64,000 bases of DNA from VRUE01 sp963702955 (GCA_963702955.1 OY969774.1:1054001-1118000), one strand, 5' to 3'; counted from the first letter of the stretch, positions 8,007 through 15,847 are shown. Made by a program: numbers and translations. The notes: generated by a model not told the origin, from the sequence alone.

Positions 8007-9023
8007 ATGGGCGCCCGCCTCAGAGACCGCCTCGACATCTCCCCCGAGCGCTACGCCCAGGTCACCCTGGTCGCCCTCGGGGCGCTGGCGCTGATCGTGC
8101 TGACCGGAGCGGGCGTCCGCCTCACCGGCTCCGGACTCGGCTGCCCGGACTGGCCCAAGTGCTACGGCGGCACCGCGCCGCCGCTCGAAACCCACGCGGT
8201 GATCGAGTACGGCAACCGGGTTCTCACCGGCTTCGTCGGGATCGCGGTGATCGCCGCCGCCCTGCTCGCCTGGTTCCGCCGGCCCTTCCGCGGCCACCTC
8301 GCCCTGTTCGGCGCCCTGCTGCCGATCGGCGTCGTTTGCCAGGCGATCCTCGGCGCCCTGGTGGTCGAGTTCGACCTCGCCCCGGGCCTGGTGATGAGCC
8401 ACTTCATCCTCTCGATGCTGCTGCTCGACGCCGCCTTCGCGCTCGCCTGGTGCTCGCGCTACGAGCCGTGGGAGCGGCGGCGCTCCGGCGACCGGCTCGG
8501 CGTCTGGGCGGTGCGGGCGCTGATCCCGCTCGGCCAGCTGACGATCCTCGCCGGGACGATCGCCACCGCCGCCGGCCCCCACGCCGGCGCCCACGCCGGC
8601 CAGCTCGTCCACCGCTTCACCTTCAAGGGCGGCGACACGCTGGAATGGGTCGTCCAGCGCCACGCGGCGATCGCCACCGTCTTCGGCCTCTCCGCGATCG
8701 CCGTCTGGCTGCTCCTGCGCCGCCCCGGCGGCGACCGGCGCGCGGTCCGGCCCCTCACCTACGTCCTCGCCCTGCTCGCCCTGCAGGGCATCGTCGGCGG
8801 CGTGCAGTGGTGGCTGAAGCTGCCGGGCGAGCTGGTCTGGGTCCACGTCGCCCTGGCGACCCTGACCTGGCTGGCGATGCTCTGGACCGTCGCCACCGCC
8901 GGTCGGCTCGAGCCTAGGGTCGATTCCTCCACCACCGCAACGCATACGGAGCGATCGCCGAGGCGGCGGCGCAGTCCTCAGCTGTCGAGGCCGGGGATGT
9001 CGTCCTTGGGAAGCTCGCCGTGA
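8007..9023 (+). CDS. ctaA: Heme A synthase (CtaA/COX15 family)
   Basis: Membrane monooxygenase-type enzyme converting heme O to heme A. The ATG at 8007 follows a GGGGTG site; an in-frame GTG at 8001 is possible. The eight-helix fold is visible, with the extracellular cysteine pair in GCPDWPKCYG, the conserved EYGNRVLTG segment, and heme-ligand histidines in LVMSHFILS, VVQRHAAIA and VWVHVALAT. The last ~35 residues after TAGRLEP are low-complexity and antisense to the convergent nucleotidyltransferase (46-base overlap), which suggests that the ancestral stop was lost or that the neighbour was inserted there. It works with CtaB (5368-6261). Confidence 0.93.
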   Translation: MGARLRDRLDISPERYAQVTLVALGALALIVLTGAGVRLTGSGLGCPDWPKCYGGTAPPLETHAVIEYGNRVLTGFVGIAVIAAALLAWFRRPFRGHLALFGALLPIGVVCQAILGALVVEFDLAPGLVMSHFILSMLLLDAAFALAWCSRYEPWERRRSGDRLGVWAVRALIPLGQLTILAGTIATAAGPHAGAHAGQLVHRFTFKGGDTLEWVVQRHAAIATVFGLSAIAVWLLLRRPGGDRRAVRPLTYVLALLALQGIVGGVQWWLKLPGELVWVHVALATLTWLAMLWTVATAGRLEPRVDSSTTATHTERSPRRRRSPQLSRPGMSSLGSSP

Positions 9024-9490
9024 AAGGACTCCAGCTCTTCGAGGTCGCGATTGTCCTGGGGCCGACCGGCGAGACGCTTGAAGCCGACGATGCTGCGCAG
9101 GGAAGCGAACCTGGTCGGCTCCCCCCCGGCTTCGCCTTCGATCGCGCCGGCAGCCACGGTCTCGTAGTCGAGCGGGGGAAGGCCGCCGCGCATGATGTCG
9201 ACGATACCGTGGCGACTCCTCACCCTGAGGTGGGGAGCGCCGTCTATGTCAACCGGTTCGAGCCGCTTGCCGTCGTGCAGGCGGCCGGCCTCGATCCGCT
9301 CGAGGAAACGGTGGATGGCCTCGTCAGCCTCGGAGCCGTCTGGCACGAGCAGGTCGGAGTCCTTGGTCGCGCGCACGAAGCCATTGGCGATGACGCTGAA
9401 GCCGCCGATCACGACGTAGGGAAGCCCGACGGCGTTGGCGTCGGCGACGACCCCGTCGAGGTCAGGACCAGAAGGCTCGGGGTGAGACAT
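8978..9490 (-). CDS. Nucleotidyltransferase-fold protein (copy 1 of a two-gene cassette)
   Basis: Protein of 170 residues, start ATG 9490. The nucleotidyltransferase core is VVIGGFSVIANGF followed by ATKDSDLLVPD, where the two aspartates are the expected metal ligands. The rest includes RHGIVDIMRGGLPPLDYE and a C-terminal ELPKDDIPGLDS. It resembles the AbiEii-like/DUF6036-like nucleotidyltransferases often found in toxin-antitoxin-type pairs. It is preceded by a small ORF overlapping by 29 bases, the same arrangement as at 11833-12482. A close paralogue at 15848-16361 is frameshifted. Target molecule unknown. Confidence 0.75.
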   Translation of the reverse strand: MSHPEPSGPDLDGVVADANAVGLPYVVIGGFSVIANGFVRATKDSDLLVPDGSEADEAIHRFLERIEAGRLHDGKRLEPVDIDGAPHLRVRSRHGIVDIMRGGLPPLDYETVAAGAIEGEAGGEPTRFASLRSIVGFKRLAGRPQDNRDLEELESFHGELPKDDIPGLDS

Positions 9491-9680
9491 GGCCGCGACG
9501 GATCGTGGACGCGAGGAGCTGCACGGCTTGCTGGGAGAGCTTCTGTCCTTGGGCGACACGCTGAGAGGGCGTCAGCGCCCGTGCGGTGCGGTGGTGATAC
9601 TCGCGCTTCTCGGCATTCAGCCGCGCCCACTCGGCCTCGTTGCCGGGAGCGAGAAGGGACTTTTTCCGCGAGGTGGCCAT
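9462..9680 (-). CDS. Small partner protein of nucleotidyltransferase copy 1
   Basis: ORF of 72 residues (ATG 9680; an in-frame ATG at 9701 is possible). It is basic and helical and contains TARALTPSQRVAQGQKLSQ. The same spacing pattern (R, then L-T-x-S-x-R, then a second helix) appears in the small ORF at 11833-12015, which also precedes a nucleotidyltransferase. It overlaps the downstream gene by 29 bases, which implies coupled translation. Antitoxin-like or substrate-recognition roles are possible; neither can be shown from sequence. Confidence 0.55.
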   Translation of the reverse strand: MATSRKKSLLAPGNEAEWARLNAEKREYHHRTARALTPSQRVAQGQKLSQQAVQLLASTIRRGHVSPRAFWS

Positions 9681-9731
9681 CTGGACAAATGGTAGCGGCA
9701 CGAAGCCGGCCTCTCGGAAGTCCCGCGGACC

Positions 9732-10196
9732 TCAGCGCAGGGGCTCGACCATCAGCTCGGCCTCGGCGGCGTGCGCGCCGAGGTAGGGCATGACCGCGAT
9801 GTAGACCAGCTCGGCGAGGAAGTCCTCCCCCCGCTCCAGCGCACCGGCTTCGACCTTGGTGAGCAGGGTGGAGTAGACCGCCCCGGCGGTGATTTCGGCC
9901 GTTCCGCGTGACATCGCGCCGCGCCGCTCGACTCCCTCGCGACCGCCGTCGAGCAGATCGGCGAGACCCCGCAGGATGCGGCTGCGGCATGCCTGCGAGT
10001 CGTCGTCGTCGTTCCCGTCAGCCACCAGCAGGTGCGCCCGCAGCGGGTCCTCCCGCAGGTAGCGCATCGCCGCCGAGCCCGCGGCCCAGATCCGGTCGTG
10101 CCAGCTCACGGGCCGGTCGAAGGCCGCCCTCATCCGGCGGCAGAGCTCCTCGACCATCTCGTCGCGGACGTCGCGCCCGCCGCGTGGACCGCTCAC
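9732..10196 (-). CDS. TetR C-terminal-domain-like protein without a DNA-binding domain
   Basis: ORF of up to 154 residues (GTG 10196) in the same direction as, and 49 bases after, a full TetR gene. It is helical and resembles the ligand/dimer domain of TetR proteins, with SWHDRIWAAGSAAMRYLRED near the N-terminus and LAELVYIAVMPYLGAHAA at the C-terminus, similar to the LPEML-VTLTPYVG ending of the neighbour. No helix-turn-helix is present. It may be a truncated regulator or a heterodimer partner. Start position and function are uncertain. Confidence 0.5.
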   Translation of the reverse strand: MSGPRGGRDVRDEMVEELCRRMRAAFDRPVSWHDRIWAAGSAAMRYLREDPLRAHLLVADGNDDDDSQACRSRILRGLADLLDGGREGVERRGAMSRGTAEITAGAVYSTLLTKVEAGALERGEDFLAELVYIAVMPYLGAHAAEAELMVEPLR

Positions 10197-10245
10197 ATCG
10201 CCCCGGCCCGGCTCCCTGCGCTCGCTCTCCCCGGGCAGCGGCCGA

Positions 10246-10932
10246 TCAAGCCGCTGCGCGCGCCTGGGCCTCCTCCGCGGCCCGGGCCGCCTCGACCTCG
10301 CCGACGTAGGGCGTCAGCGTCACCTGCAGCATCTCCGGCAGCAGGCCCTTCAGCTCGTCAACGCGATCGGCGAGCAGCCGCTGGTGGATCAGCCAGGCGA
10401 GGCCGCCGGCGATCGACAGCTCCAGGCCCTCCGGCAGCCGCTCCGCCCGCGGGTTGAGCACCCGGCCCTGGCGCAGCCACGCGCCGACCCGCGCGAGCGC
10501 CGCCTGGTAGCGGGCGAGCCCGGCTGCCCCGGCGGTCTGCGACTCGACGATGCAGAGGCGGGCGCGGGCCGGCTCCATGGCGATCATCTCGAGCAGGATC
10601 TCCAGGCCGGAGGCGAGCTGGTCGGGCCAGGGCCGTTCCGTGTCGAGCAGCTCCCCGAAGGTCTCCGCCGCGGCGTCGACGGTCTCGTCGAAGGCCGCCA
10701 GGAAGCACTCTTCCTTGTCGGCGAACTGCTCGTAGAAGGTGACGAGCGCCACCCGCGCCGTTTTCGCGATCGATTCGATCGTCGTCTTCTGGTAGCCCCG
10801 CTCGGCGACCAGCTCGACCGCCGCCTGCAGCATCCGCCGGCGCTGGTTCTGCGAAACGAAGTCGTGCGGAACCAGGTGCTGTCCCGGCACCGCTTTGGCA
10901 AGACGCTCCGACAGGGACCGCGAGTCGGCCAT
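10246..10932 (-). CDS. TetR/AcrR family transcriptional regulator
   Basis: Protein of 228 residues. The N-terminal helix-turn-helix region is VAERGYQKTTIESIAKTARV then TFYEQFADKEECFLAAFDE, the standard TetR signature (residues ~40-85). A helical ligand-binding domain follows. Its start codon overlaps a perfect inverted repeat (10931-10943) that could be its own operator. It is divergent from the second TetR gene at 11066, with a ~130-base AT-rich region between them. Ligand and target genes are unknown; the downstream TetR-C-like ORF is probably cotranscribed. Confidence 0.9.
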   Translation of the reverse strand: MADSRSLSERLAKAVPGQHLVPHDFVSQNQRRRMLQAAVELVAERGYQKTTIESIAKTARVALVTFYEQFADKEECFLAAFDETVDAAAETFGELLDTERPWPDQLASGLEILLEMIAMEPARARLCIVESQTAGAAGLARYQAALARVGAWLRQGRVLNPRAERLPEGLELSIAGGLAWLIHQRLLADRVDELKGLLPEMLQVTLTPYVGEVEAARAAEEAQARAAA

Positions 10933-10943
10933 ACCGACGGTAT
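10931..10943. promoter_or_regulatory. Candidate TetR operator (inverted repeat)
   Basis: Perfect inverted repeat ATACC-GAC-GGTAT overlapping the start of the minus-strand tetR gene. A further imperfect dyad, CCAGAA...TTCTGG, lies at 10980-11000. Both sit in the AT-rich divergent region between two TetR genes, the usual place for auto-repression. Binding is inferred. Confidence 0.4.
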
Positions 10944-11065
10944 ACCAGATCGTTTAACTGATGTCTATTTCCCTTTACACCAGAAAACGCTGCGTTCTGG
11001 TCACCGACGCCTCTAAAAGCTGCTATACCTAGACAAAAGGGTTTAGTTTTCAGATGGGGAGAGCG

Positions 11066-11779
11066 ATGCCAGATCCAACTTCCAGCGCCTCCGAGCCGGA
11101 AACGGGCTCCGTCCCGTCCTCCCCCTGGCCCCGCCACCGCACCCAACCCCCGCGCCAGCGACTGCTCGAGGCGATCCTCGCCGTCAGCGGCGAGATGGGC
11201 TACGACCGGGTCGCCGTCCGGCACATAGTCGAGCGGGGAAAGACCAGCCGGGCGACCTTCTACAAGTACTTCGAAGGCCGCGAGGACTGCTTCGCCCAGG
11301 CCCACCACGACGCCGGCGAGTGGCTCTACAGGCGGCTCACCGGGGTCGCCAAGCGCCGGCCCACTTGGCGCGAGGGCCTGCGGGCCGCGATGGCGGAGCT
11401 GCTCGAGTTCTGCGCCAACCAGCCGGTGCTGGCCAAAGCGCTGTTCGTCGAGGCGCACGCCGCGGGGCCGCGGGCGCTCGCCCAGCGAAACGATCTGATG
11501 GAGCGCCTCTCCCACGCGCTGGACAGCGCGCGCCGCGAGATTCCTTCTCGCCAAGCTCCACCTCCTATAGCTGCCAGCTTCATAGTAGGGGCGATCGACA
11601 CCCTTGTGTGCGCGAAGCTGATGGCCGGCGAGGCCGAGCAGGCGCCGGAGATGCTTCCAGGCCTGCTCCACTTCGTCGTCATGGAGTACTGCGGCGAGGA
11701 GGCGGCCTGGGAAGAGATGTCCGCCGCCCCCCTCGCCCAGTGGAGCGCCCGCCGCGAAGCCGCGGCGGAAATGCCCTGA
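11066..11779 (+). CDS. TetR/AcrR family transcriptional regulator
   Basis: Protein of 237 residues from ATG 11066, which has a GGGGAG site just upstream (an ATG at 11054 would add four residues). A Ser/Pro-rich N-terminus is followed by the DNA-binding domain: LLEAILAVSGEMGYDRVAV, IVERGKTSRATFYKYFEGRE (residues ~45-90). The C-terminal domain ends with LLHFVVMEYCGEEAAWEEM. It is divergent from the TetR at 10246-10932 and the two may cross-regulate. Ligand and targets cannot be read from the sequence. Confidence 0.88.
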   Translation: MPDPTSSASEPETGSVPSSPWPRHRTQPPRQRLLEAILAVSGEMGYDRVAVRHIVERGKTSRATFYKYFEGREDCFAQAHHDAGEWLYRRLTGVAKRRPTWREGLRAAMAELLEFCANQPVLAKALFVEAHAAGPRALAQRNDLMERLSHALDSARREIPSRQAPPPIAASFIVGAIDTLVCAKLMAGEAEQAPEMLPGLLHFVVMEYCGEEAAWEEMSAAPLAQWSARREAAAEMP

Positions 11780-11832
11780 GATGCCGCAGGCGGCCAGTGT
11801 GAGATGGGGCGGTCAAGCGGTCTGCCGGTACC

Positions 11833-12015
11833 ATGAGGATCGTGACCGCGAAGGAGCCACAGGCAGCGCGCGGTGGGGACATCGGCGACTTTGGACGCGC
11901 GCGGGCCGTGCGCCGCGAGGCGGCGCTGGCACTGACGATGAGCGAACGGCTGGCACGGGTACATGCGCTCTGCAAGCAGATGAGCGCCATCAAGGGCGCC
12001 GCTTCGGCGCGTTGA
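11833..12015 (+). CDS. Small partner protein of nucleotidyltransferase copy 3
   Basis: ORF of 60 residues (ATG 11833; GTG 11842 also possible). It contains RREAALALTMSERLARVHAL, the same R..A..LT.S.R....L spacing seen in the small ORF at 9462-9680. Its TGA overlaps the TTG start of the downstream nucleotidyltransferase in a TTGA junction, so the two are translationally coupled. The product is likely a short helical protein acting with that enzyme. Assigned by position and pattern, not by a recognised family. Confidence 0.5.
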   Translation: MRIVTAKEPQAARGGDIGDFGRARAVRREAALALTMSERLARVHALCKQMSAIKGAASAR

Positions 12016-12482
12016 GCGAGTTCGACCTCCGCGCTCTGCTCGCGACTCTGCACGGGCACGAGGTTCGTTTCGTGGTGATAGGTGGCGTGGCGGTGGGAGC
12101 GCATGGGTATCTGCGGAGCACCGAAGACCTCGACCTCGTACCCGACCCCGATGCCGCGAACCTGAAGCTGCTCGCCGTGGCGCTGGAGGAGCTGGACTCG
12201 ACCATGCCGACGGTCGAGGGGCGGCCCTTCGACCCCGACAAGGACGGCGCGGTCATCCTGCGCGGCGGCAACGTCACCGCCGACACGAAGTTCGGAGGGC
12301 TCGACGTGGTGCAGCGGCTGCGCGGGGTGCCGGCGTATTCCGAGCTTGCCCAAGACGCGGTCGAGAGCGAGTTGCTGGGCATCCCTGTACGGGTGTGCTC
12401 ACTCGGTCGGTTGAGAGAGATGAAGCAAGGGCTGGGCCGCACGCAGGATCAAGTTGACCTGGAGAACCTGCCGGAGGACTGA
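12012..12482 (+). CDS. Nucleotidyltransferase-fold protein (copy 3 of the cassette)
   Basis: Protein of 156 residues from a TTG at 12012. It reads LSEFDLRALLATLHGHEVRF, then VVIGGVAVGAHGYLRSTEDL with Asp residues at DLDLVPDPD forming the likely metal site. This is the AbiEii-like nucleotidyltransferase fold, with a shorter and more divergent C-terminus (REMKQGLGRTQDQVDLENL) than copies 1 and 2. It is coupled to the 60-residue upstream ORF. A related function as a toxin-antitoxin or defence component is plausible but not shown. Confidence 0.72.
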   Translation: MSEFDLRALLATLHGHEVRFVVIGGVAVGAHGYLRSTEDLDLVPDPDAANLKLLAVALEELDSTMPTVEGRPFDPDKDGAVILRGGNVTADTKFGGLDVVQRLRGVPAYSELAQDAVESELLGIPVRVCSLGRLREMKQGLGRTQDQVDLENLPED

Positions 12483-12485
12483 GAC

Positions 12486-12690
12486 TCATCTGTGCCGGTT
12501 CAGCCACCGGAAGCCGTGGACCGTGCCGGCGCAGACGAGGGCCAACCCCCAGAGCGCCCCGACCAGCGGCGTCAGCAGCAACGCCGGCGCGATCACCGAC
12601 GCGGCCGCCAGGCCGACGATCACGACCCAGCGAAAGACCGCTTGCTCGGAGACCTTCAGCGCGCTACCCGTCGCCGTCGGTGGGGCGCTC
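12486..12690 (-). pseudogene. Fragment encoding a small two-helix membrane segment
   Basis: Open frame without a convincing start codon. It encodes SEQAVFRWVVIVGLAAASVI, then LLLTPLVGALWGLALVCAG and a basic end, WLNRHR. It follows the MNT stop in the same frame and overlaps the truncated HEPN fragment. It looks like the 3' end of a small membrane-protein gene joined to this locus by a deletion or rearrangement. Confidence 0.35.
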
Positions 12691-12729
12691 GCGGGCCTGC
12701 TGCATGAACTCCTCCGAGCGCGGGCTCAC
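12664..12729 (-). pseudogene. Truncated HEPN-domain gene (first ~14 codons)
   Basis: A GTG overlaps the MNT stop in a GTGA junction and encodes MSPRSEEFMQQARER, the typical beginning of the small HEPN ribonuclease-like partners of MNT genes. The frame then becomes unrelated and ends at a TAG after 21 residues. The HEPN catalytic region is absent, so the pair is broken. Confidence 0.55.
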
Positions 12730-13115
12730 AATGCGCTCCCGGCGAGGACGAGCTTGTCGCGGTCGACCTCGCCGATGAAGAAGGACTCGATCTCGCGACG
12801 CCCTCGCAGCCACTCGGGGTCATAGACGTGGACCGAGTAGGTGAAGGGACTCTCACCCTCGGCGATCGCGGCCTCCTCGCTCAAGTCCAACGCGAGGCGC
12901 TGGTGGCGTTCGCCGTCCCCCACGGCGATCACCAGCAAATCGACGTCGGAGTCGGCACGGGGGCGCTCGCCGCGGGCACGGGAGCCGTAGAGCCAGACGG
13001 CGAGCAGGTCGTCGCCGAGCGCGTCGCGAAGCATGACGACGAAGCGCTGCACGGTGCGGCGCTCGGCATCGGAGAGCGTCGCGCCTGCAAGAGGCTCGTC
13101 GAGCCGTGAGGCCAT
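12726..13115 (-). CDS. MNT-type minimal nucleotidyltransferase
   Basis: Protein of 129 residues (ATG 13115). The catalytic core is VWLYGSRARGERPRADSDVD, the GS-x-ARGE-x-SD-x-D signature of minimal nucleotidyltransferases (residues ~47-66). In HEPN-MNT modules the MNT protein neutralises the HEPN RNase, often by adding nucleotides to it. Here the expected downstream HEPN gene is cut short after its first codons, so this is probably an orphan antitoxin. It is transcribed in the same direction as the ATPase gene 49 bases upstream. Confidence 0.85.
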   Translation of the reverse strand: MASRLDEPLAGATLSDAERRTVQRFVVMLRDALGDDLLAVWLYGSRARGERPRADSDVDLLVIAVGDGERHQRLALDLSEEAAIAEGESPFTYSVHVYDPEWLRGRREIESFFIGEVDRDKLVLAGSAL

Positions 13116-13163
13116 GTCCGAAGGATAAGCGGCCGGCCCGAGGGTCAAGCGGCTCGCTGCAGC

Positions 13164-14555
13164 TCAGGCCGTGCCGTAGACGTCCGCCGGCTCGATCGCG
13201 ATCACGTCGTCACGGTCGGGCAGCTTCGAATCGACGCCGCTTGCCGAGGCGAGCACGATCGACGCCTCCGGGGCGTCGAGCAGATCCCTGATCCGCAGCA
13301 GGCGGTCGAGGTCCGAGGCCCCCAGCGCTCGCAGCTTCGCCTCGCCGAGCGCGACCACCCGGCCCGCCCGCACGGCGACCAGGTTGACCTCGTGGCTGCG
13401 CTTGCGGGCGCGGTCGGAGACAGTGGTCGCCCCGACCACGTCGAGCGGGCCGAGACGCTCCTCGCCGCCGCCGGCGAGGTGGGCGCGGGCGACCGCCTCC
13501 CAGCGCGGGCCGAGCACCTGGGAGGGCCAGCTCGTCTCCCCCACCCGGGCCCACACCCCCTCCGCCCCGCCGGCCTGCAGCCGCGAGCGGTTGGGGGCGA
13601 TCAGCGCCAGCCAGAGGCGCAGGTGCGGGTCGGCGAGCTCGTAGCGGTCGCGCCGCGCCCGCAGGGGGTCGGGCACGCGCTCGACCAGCCCGGCCCGTTG
13701 AAGCGCCGCCAGCGGCCGGCTGAGCGCCCCGGAGGGCAGGCCCGCGACGCGGGAGATGGCACCGAAAGTCCGCTCCCCGGCGGCGATCGCGCCGAGGATC
13801 GCCCGGTAGACGCCGCGCAGCGCCGGCGGATCGGGGATGTCCGCCAGGTCGGCTTCGGCCGCGTCCAGCAGCGGCGAGCCGGGCGCCAGCACCTCCTCGA
13901 CCATCCACTTCTCCCGCCGGCGGCCGGGCGGCGCGACCAGCGGCCGGTAGCCGGGCAGGCCGCCGAGGGCGGCGTCGACCCAGAGGGCGCTGAGCGGATC
14001 GCGCGTCTCCCAGAGGGCGGCCAGGTCGGGGCCGGCGAGCGGGGCGGGGACGACGACGGTCCCGGCCCGCCCGTACAGCGGCGCCCGCGCCTCGACCAGC
14101 TCGCTCATCGTTGACAGCGCGCTCCCGGCCAGGATCAGCGGCGGGCCTTCGCCGGCGTCCGCGTAGCGCTGGAGCAGGCTGGGCAGCTCCGGCGTGACCT
14201 CGGTCAGGTACGGCAGCTCGTCGAGGGCGAGAAAGGGGACGTCGACGCGCGCCAGCCGCTCGAGCGCGTCCGCCCAGCCGTCGAGGCTCAGCGGCCCGGC
14301 GCCGAGCATCTCCCCCAGCTCGCGCCCGAAGTCGGCGAGCTGCGTCGCGGCCACCCCGGCGATCGCCTGATAGCGGCGCCCCCCCGCCGCCTCGCAGACC
14401 GCGTCGAGCAGGAACGACTTGCCGACCCGGCGCGGCCCGTAGACCACCGCCAGCCGCTGCCGCCGCTCGACGAACCGCGCGAGCGCCGACCACTCCCGAT
14501 CCCGGTCGATCAGCTTATGCGACTTTACAAGCACTCCTGCATCATACACGAACAC
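13164..14555 (-). CDS. AAA-type ATPase with C-terminal DUF234-like nuclease-fold domain
   Basis: Protein of 463 residues (GTG 14555). The N-terminus has Walker A GPRRVGKS (~40-47) and a Walker B-like PFLALDELPYL (~110-120), as in the archaeal-type ATPase family. A winged-helix segment follows (FGAISRVAGLPSGALSRPL). The C-terminus resembles DUF234, a PD-(D/E)xK fold: SHEVNLVAV then VVALGEAKLR. The usual metal-binding Asp is Asn here, while the E-x-K remains, so nuclease activity is doubtful. It is divergent from a second ATPase at 14619 across 63 AT-rich bases. Its role is unknown; members of this family recur in defence-rich regions. Confidence 0.8.
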   Translation of the reverse strand: MFVYDAGVLVKSHKLIDRDREWSALARFVERRQRLAVVYGPRRVGKSFLLDAVCEAAGGRRYQAIAGVAATQLADFGRELGEMLGAGPLSLDGWADALERLARVDVPFLALDELPYLTEVTPELPSLLQRYADAGEGPPLILAGSALSTMSELVEARAPLYGRAGTVVVPAPLAGPDLAALWETRDPLSALWVDAALGGLPGYRPLVAPPGRRREKWMVEEVLAPGSPLLDAAEADLADIPDPPALRGVYRAILGAIAAGERTFGAISRVAGLPSGALSRPLAALQRAGLVERVPDPLRARRDRYELADPHLRLWLALIAPNRSRLQAGGAEGVWARVGETSWPSQVLGPRWEAVARAHLAGGGEERLGPLDVVGATTVSDRARKRSHEVNLVAVRAGRVVALGEAKLRALGASDLDRLLRIRDLLDAPEASIVLASASGVDSKLPDRDDVIAIEPADVYGTA

Positions 14556-14618
14556 TTGTATGCTATTTATAGCTCACTAGTGTAGTTTTAGGCTAGCTTG
14601 CTATAACTACCAATAGCC
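14556..14618. promoter_or_regulatory. AT-rich divergent promoter region between two ATPase genes
   Basis: The 63 bases between the two divergent starts are far richer in A and T than the surrounding sequence and contain TGCTATTTATAG and GCTATAACTA, which could serve as -10 elements in each direction. The base composition suggests acquired DNA or strong promoters. No clear operator is seen. Confidence 0.35.
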
Positions 14619-15818
14619 ATGGACGCCCTCCTGAATCCCTACACCCCGGGGGCCGGCACGCCGCCGCGCGAGCTGGCGGGCCGCGGGGCCGAGCTGAGGC
14701 GCTTCGACCTCCTGCTGGAGCGACTCGCCGCCGGTCGGAGCGAGCGGGGAATCGTCCTCCAGGGACTGGGCGGCGTGGGTAAGACCGTGCTGATGCGGGA
14801 GTTCGCCGATCGCGCGGCCGAGCGGGGCTGGGGGGTCGGCAGGCTGGAGGCGACGAGCGGCACCGACCTGCGCGCCGAGCTGGCCGCCATGGCAGCCGGG
14901 GCATTGCGGCAGATAAGCGCAAAAGCCAGGGCCAGGGAGGCGCTGTTGCGGGCAGCGCGCTTCGTCAAGGCGTTCACGCTTGATGCGACGGCCGTTGGAG
15001 GGGTCGAGTTCTCCCTTGACCTCGATGCCGCCCTGGCCGAACCCGCCGGCAGCGACATCGAGCGCGACACGATCAAGCTCTTCGCCGAGGTCGGCGACGC
15101 GGCGGCCGTCAACGGAACCGGTGTCGCCTTCCTGATCGACGAGATGCAGCTGCTGGGCAGGGAAGACCTGGAGGCCCTCTGTGCGGCAGCGCACCGAGCG
15201 GGCCAGGACGGACTGCCGATCGCCGTGGTCGGCGCCGGGCTGCCGATCCTCCCTGAGCGTCTGGCCGAGGCGAAGTCTTACGCCGAGCGTCTTTTCGTCT
15301 TCCCGCACTTGGGGGCGCTCAGCGAGGCGGCGGCCCGCCAGGCGATCGTGCGCCCGGCCGAGACGGCGATCGCCGGACAGCCCGTGCACTACGAGAGGGC
15401 GGCGGTCGACCTCATCCTCCAGCGCTCCGAGTGCTACCCCTACTTCCTCCAGGCTTACGGTCTCGAGGCCTGGAATACCGCCCCCGAGGGAGAGTTGATC
15501 TGCGCCGACGACGTCGATCGGGCGAGCGCGCCTGCCCAGGTCGAGCTCGATCGGGACTTCTTCGAGACCCGCTTCGCACGGGCCACCAAAGCCGGCCGCA
15601 GATACCTCGCCGCAATGGCAGGGCTGGGCGACGGCCCCTATGCCTCCGGCGAGGTGGCCGAGCACGGGGGGTGGCGAGCGGTGACCTCGGCCGCGCCGGT
15701 CCGCCAGACCCTGGTCGAGAAGGGCCTCATCTACAGCCCCGACCACGGCCGGGTTGACTTCACCGTGCCCCACTTCGCCGACTTCATGCGGCGCAAGCAT
15801 CCGCTCCGCTCGCTGTAG
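14619..15818 (+). CDS. STAND/AAA-type ATPase of unknown function
   Basis: Protein of 399 residues. An N-terminal linker, TPPRELAGRGAELRRFDLLL, leads to Walker A GLGGVGKT (~49-56) and Walker B VAFLIDEMQL (~168-177). An arginine-rich sensor region and a C-terminal winged-helix-like segment (VRQTLVEKGLIYSPDHGRVD) follow. This architecture is common in small NTPases of the MNS/STAND group that lie beside toxin or defence genes. No effector domain is present. It is divergent from another ATPase and next to nucleotidyltransferase cassettes; whether the two ATPases act together is not known. Confidence 0.75.
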   Translation: MDALLNPYTPGAGTPPRELAGRGAELRRFDLLLERLAAGRSERGIVLQGLGGVGKTVLMREFADRAAERGWGVGRLEATSGTDLRAELAAMAAGALRQISAKARAREALLRAARFVKAFTLDATAVGGVEFSLDLDAALAEPAGSDIERDTIKLFAEVGDAAAVNGTGVAFLIDEMQLLGREDLEALCAAAHRAGQDGLPIAVVGAGLPILPERLAEAKSYAERLFVFPHLGALSEAAARQAIVRPAETAIAGQPVHYERAAVDLILQRSECYPYFLQAYGLEAWNTAPEGELICADDVDRASAPAQVELDRDFFETRFARATKAGRRYLAAMAGLGDGPYASGEVAEHGGWRAVTSAAPVRQTLVEKGLIYSPDHGRVDFTVPHFADFMRRKHPLRSL

Positions 15819-15847
15819 CCGGCGACTCTTCTGTGCCGATTCAGCTC

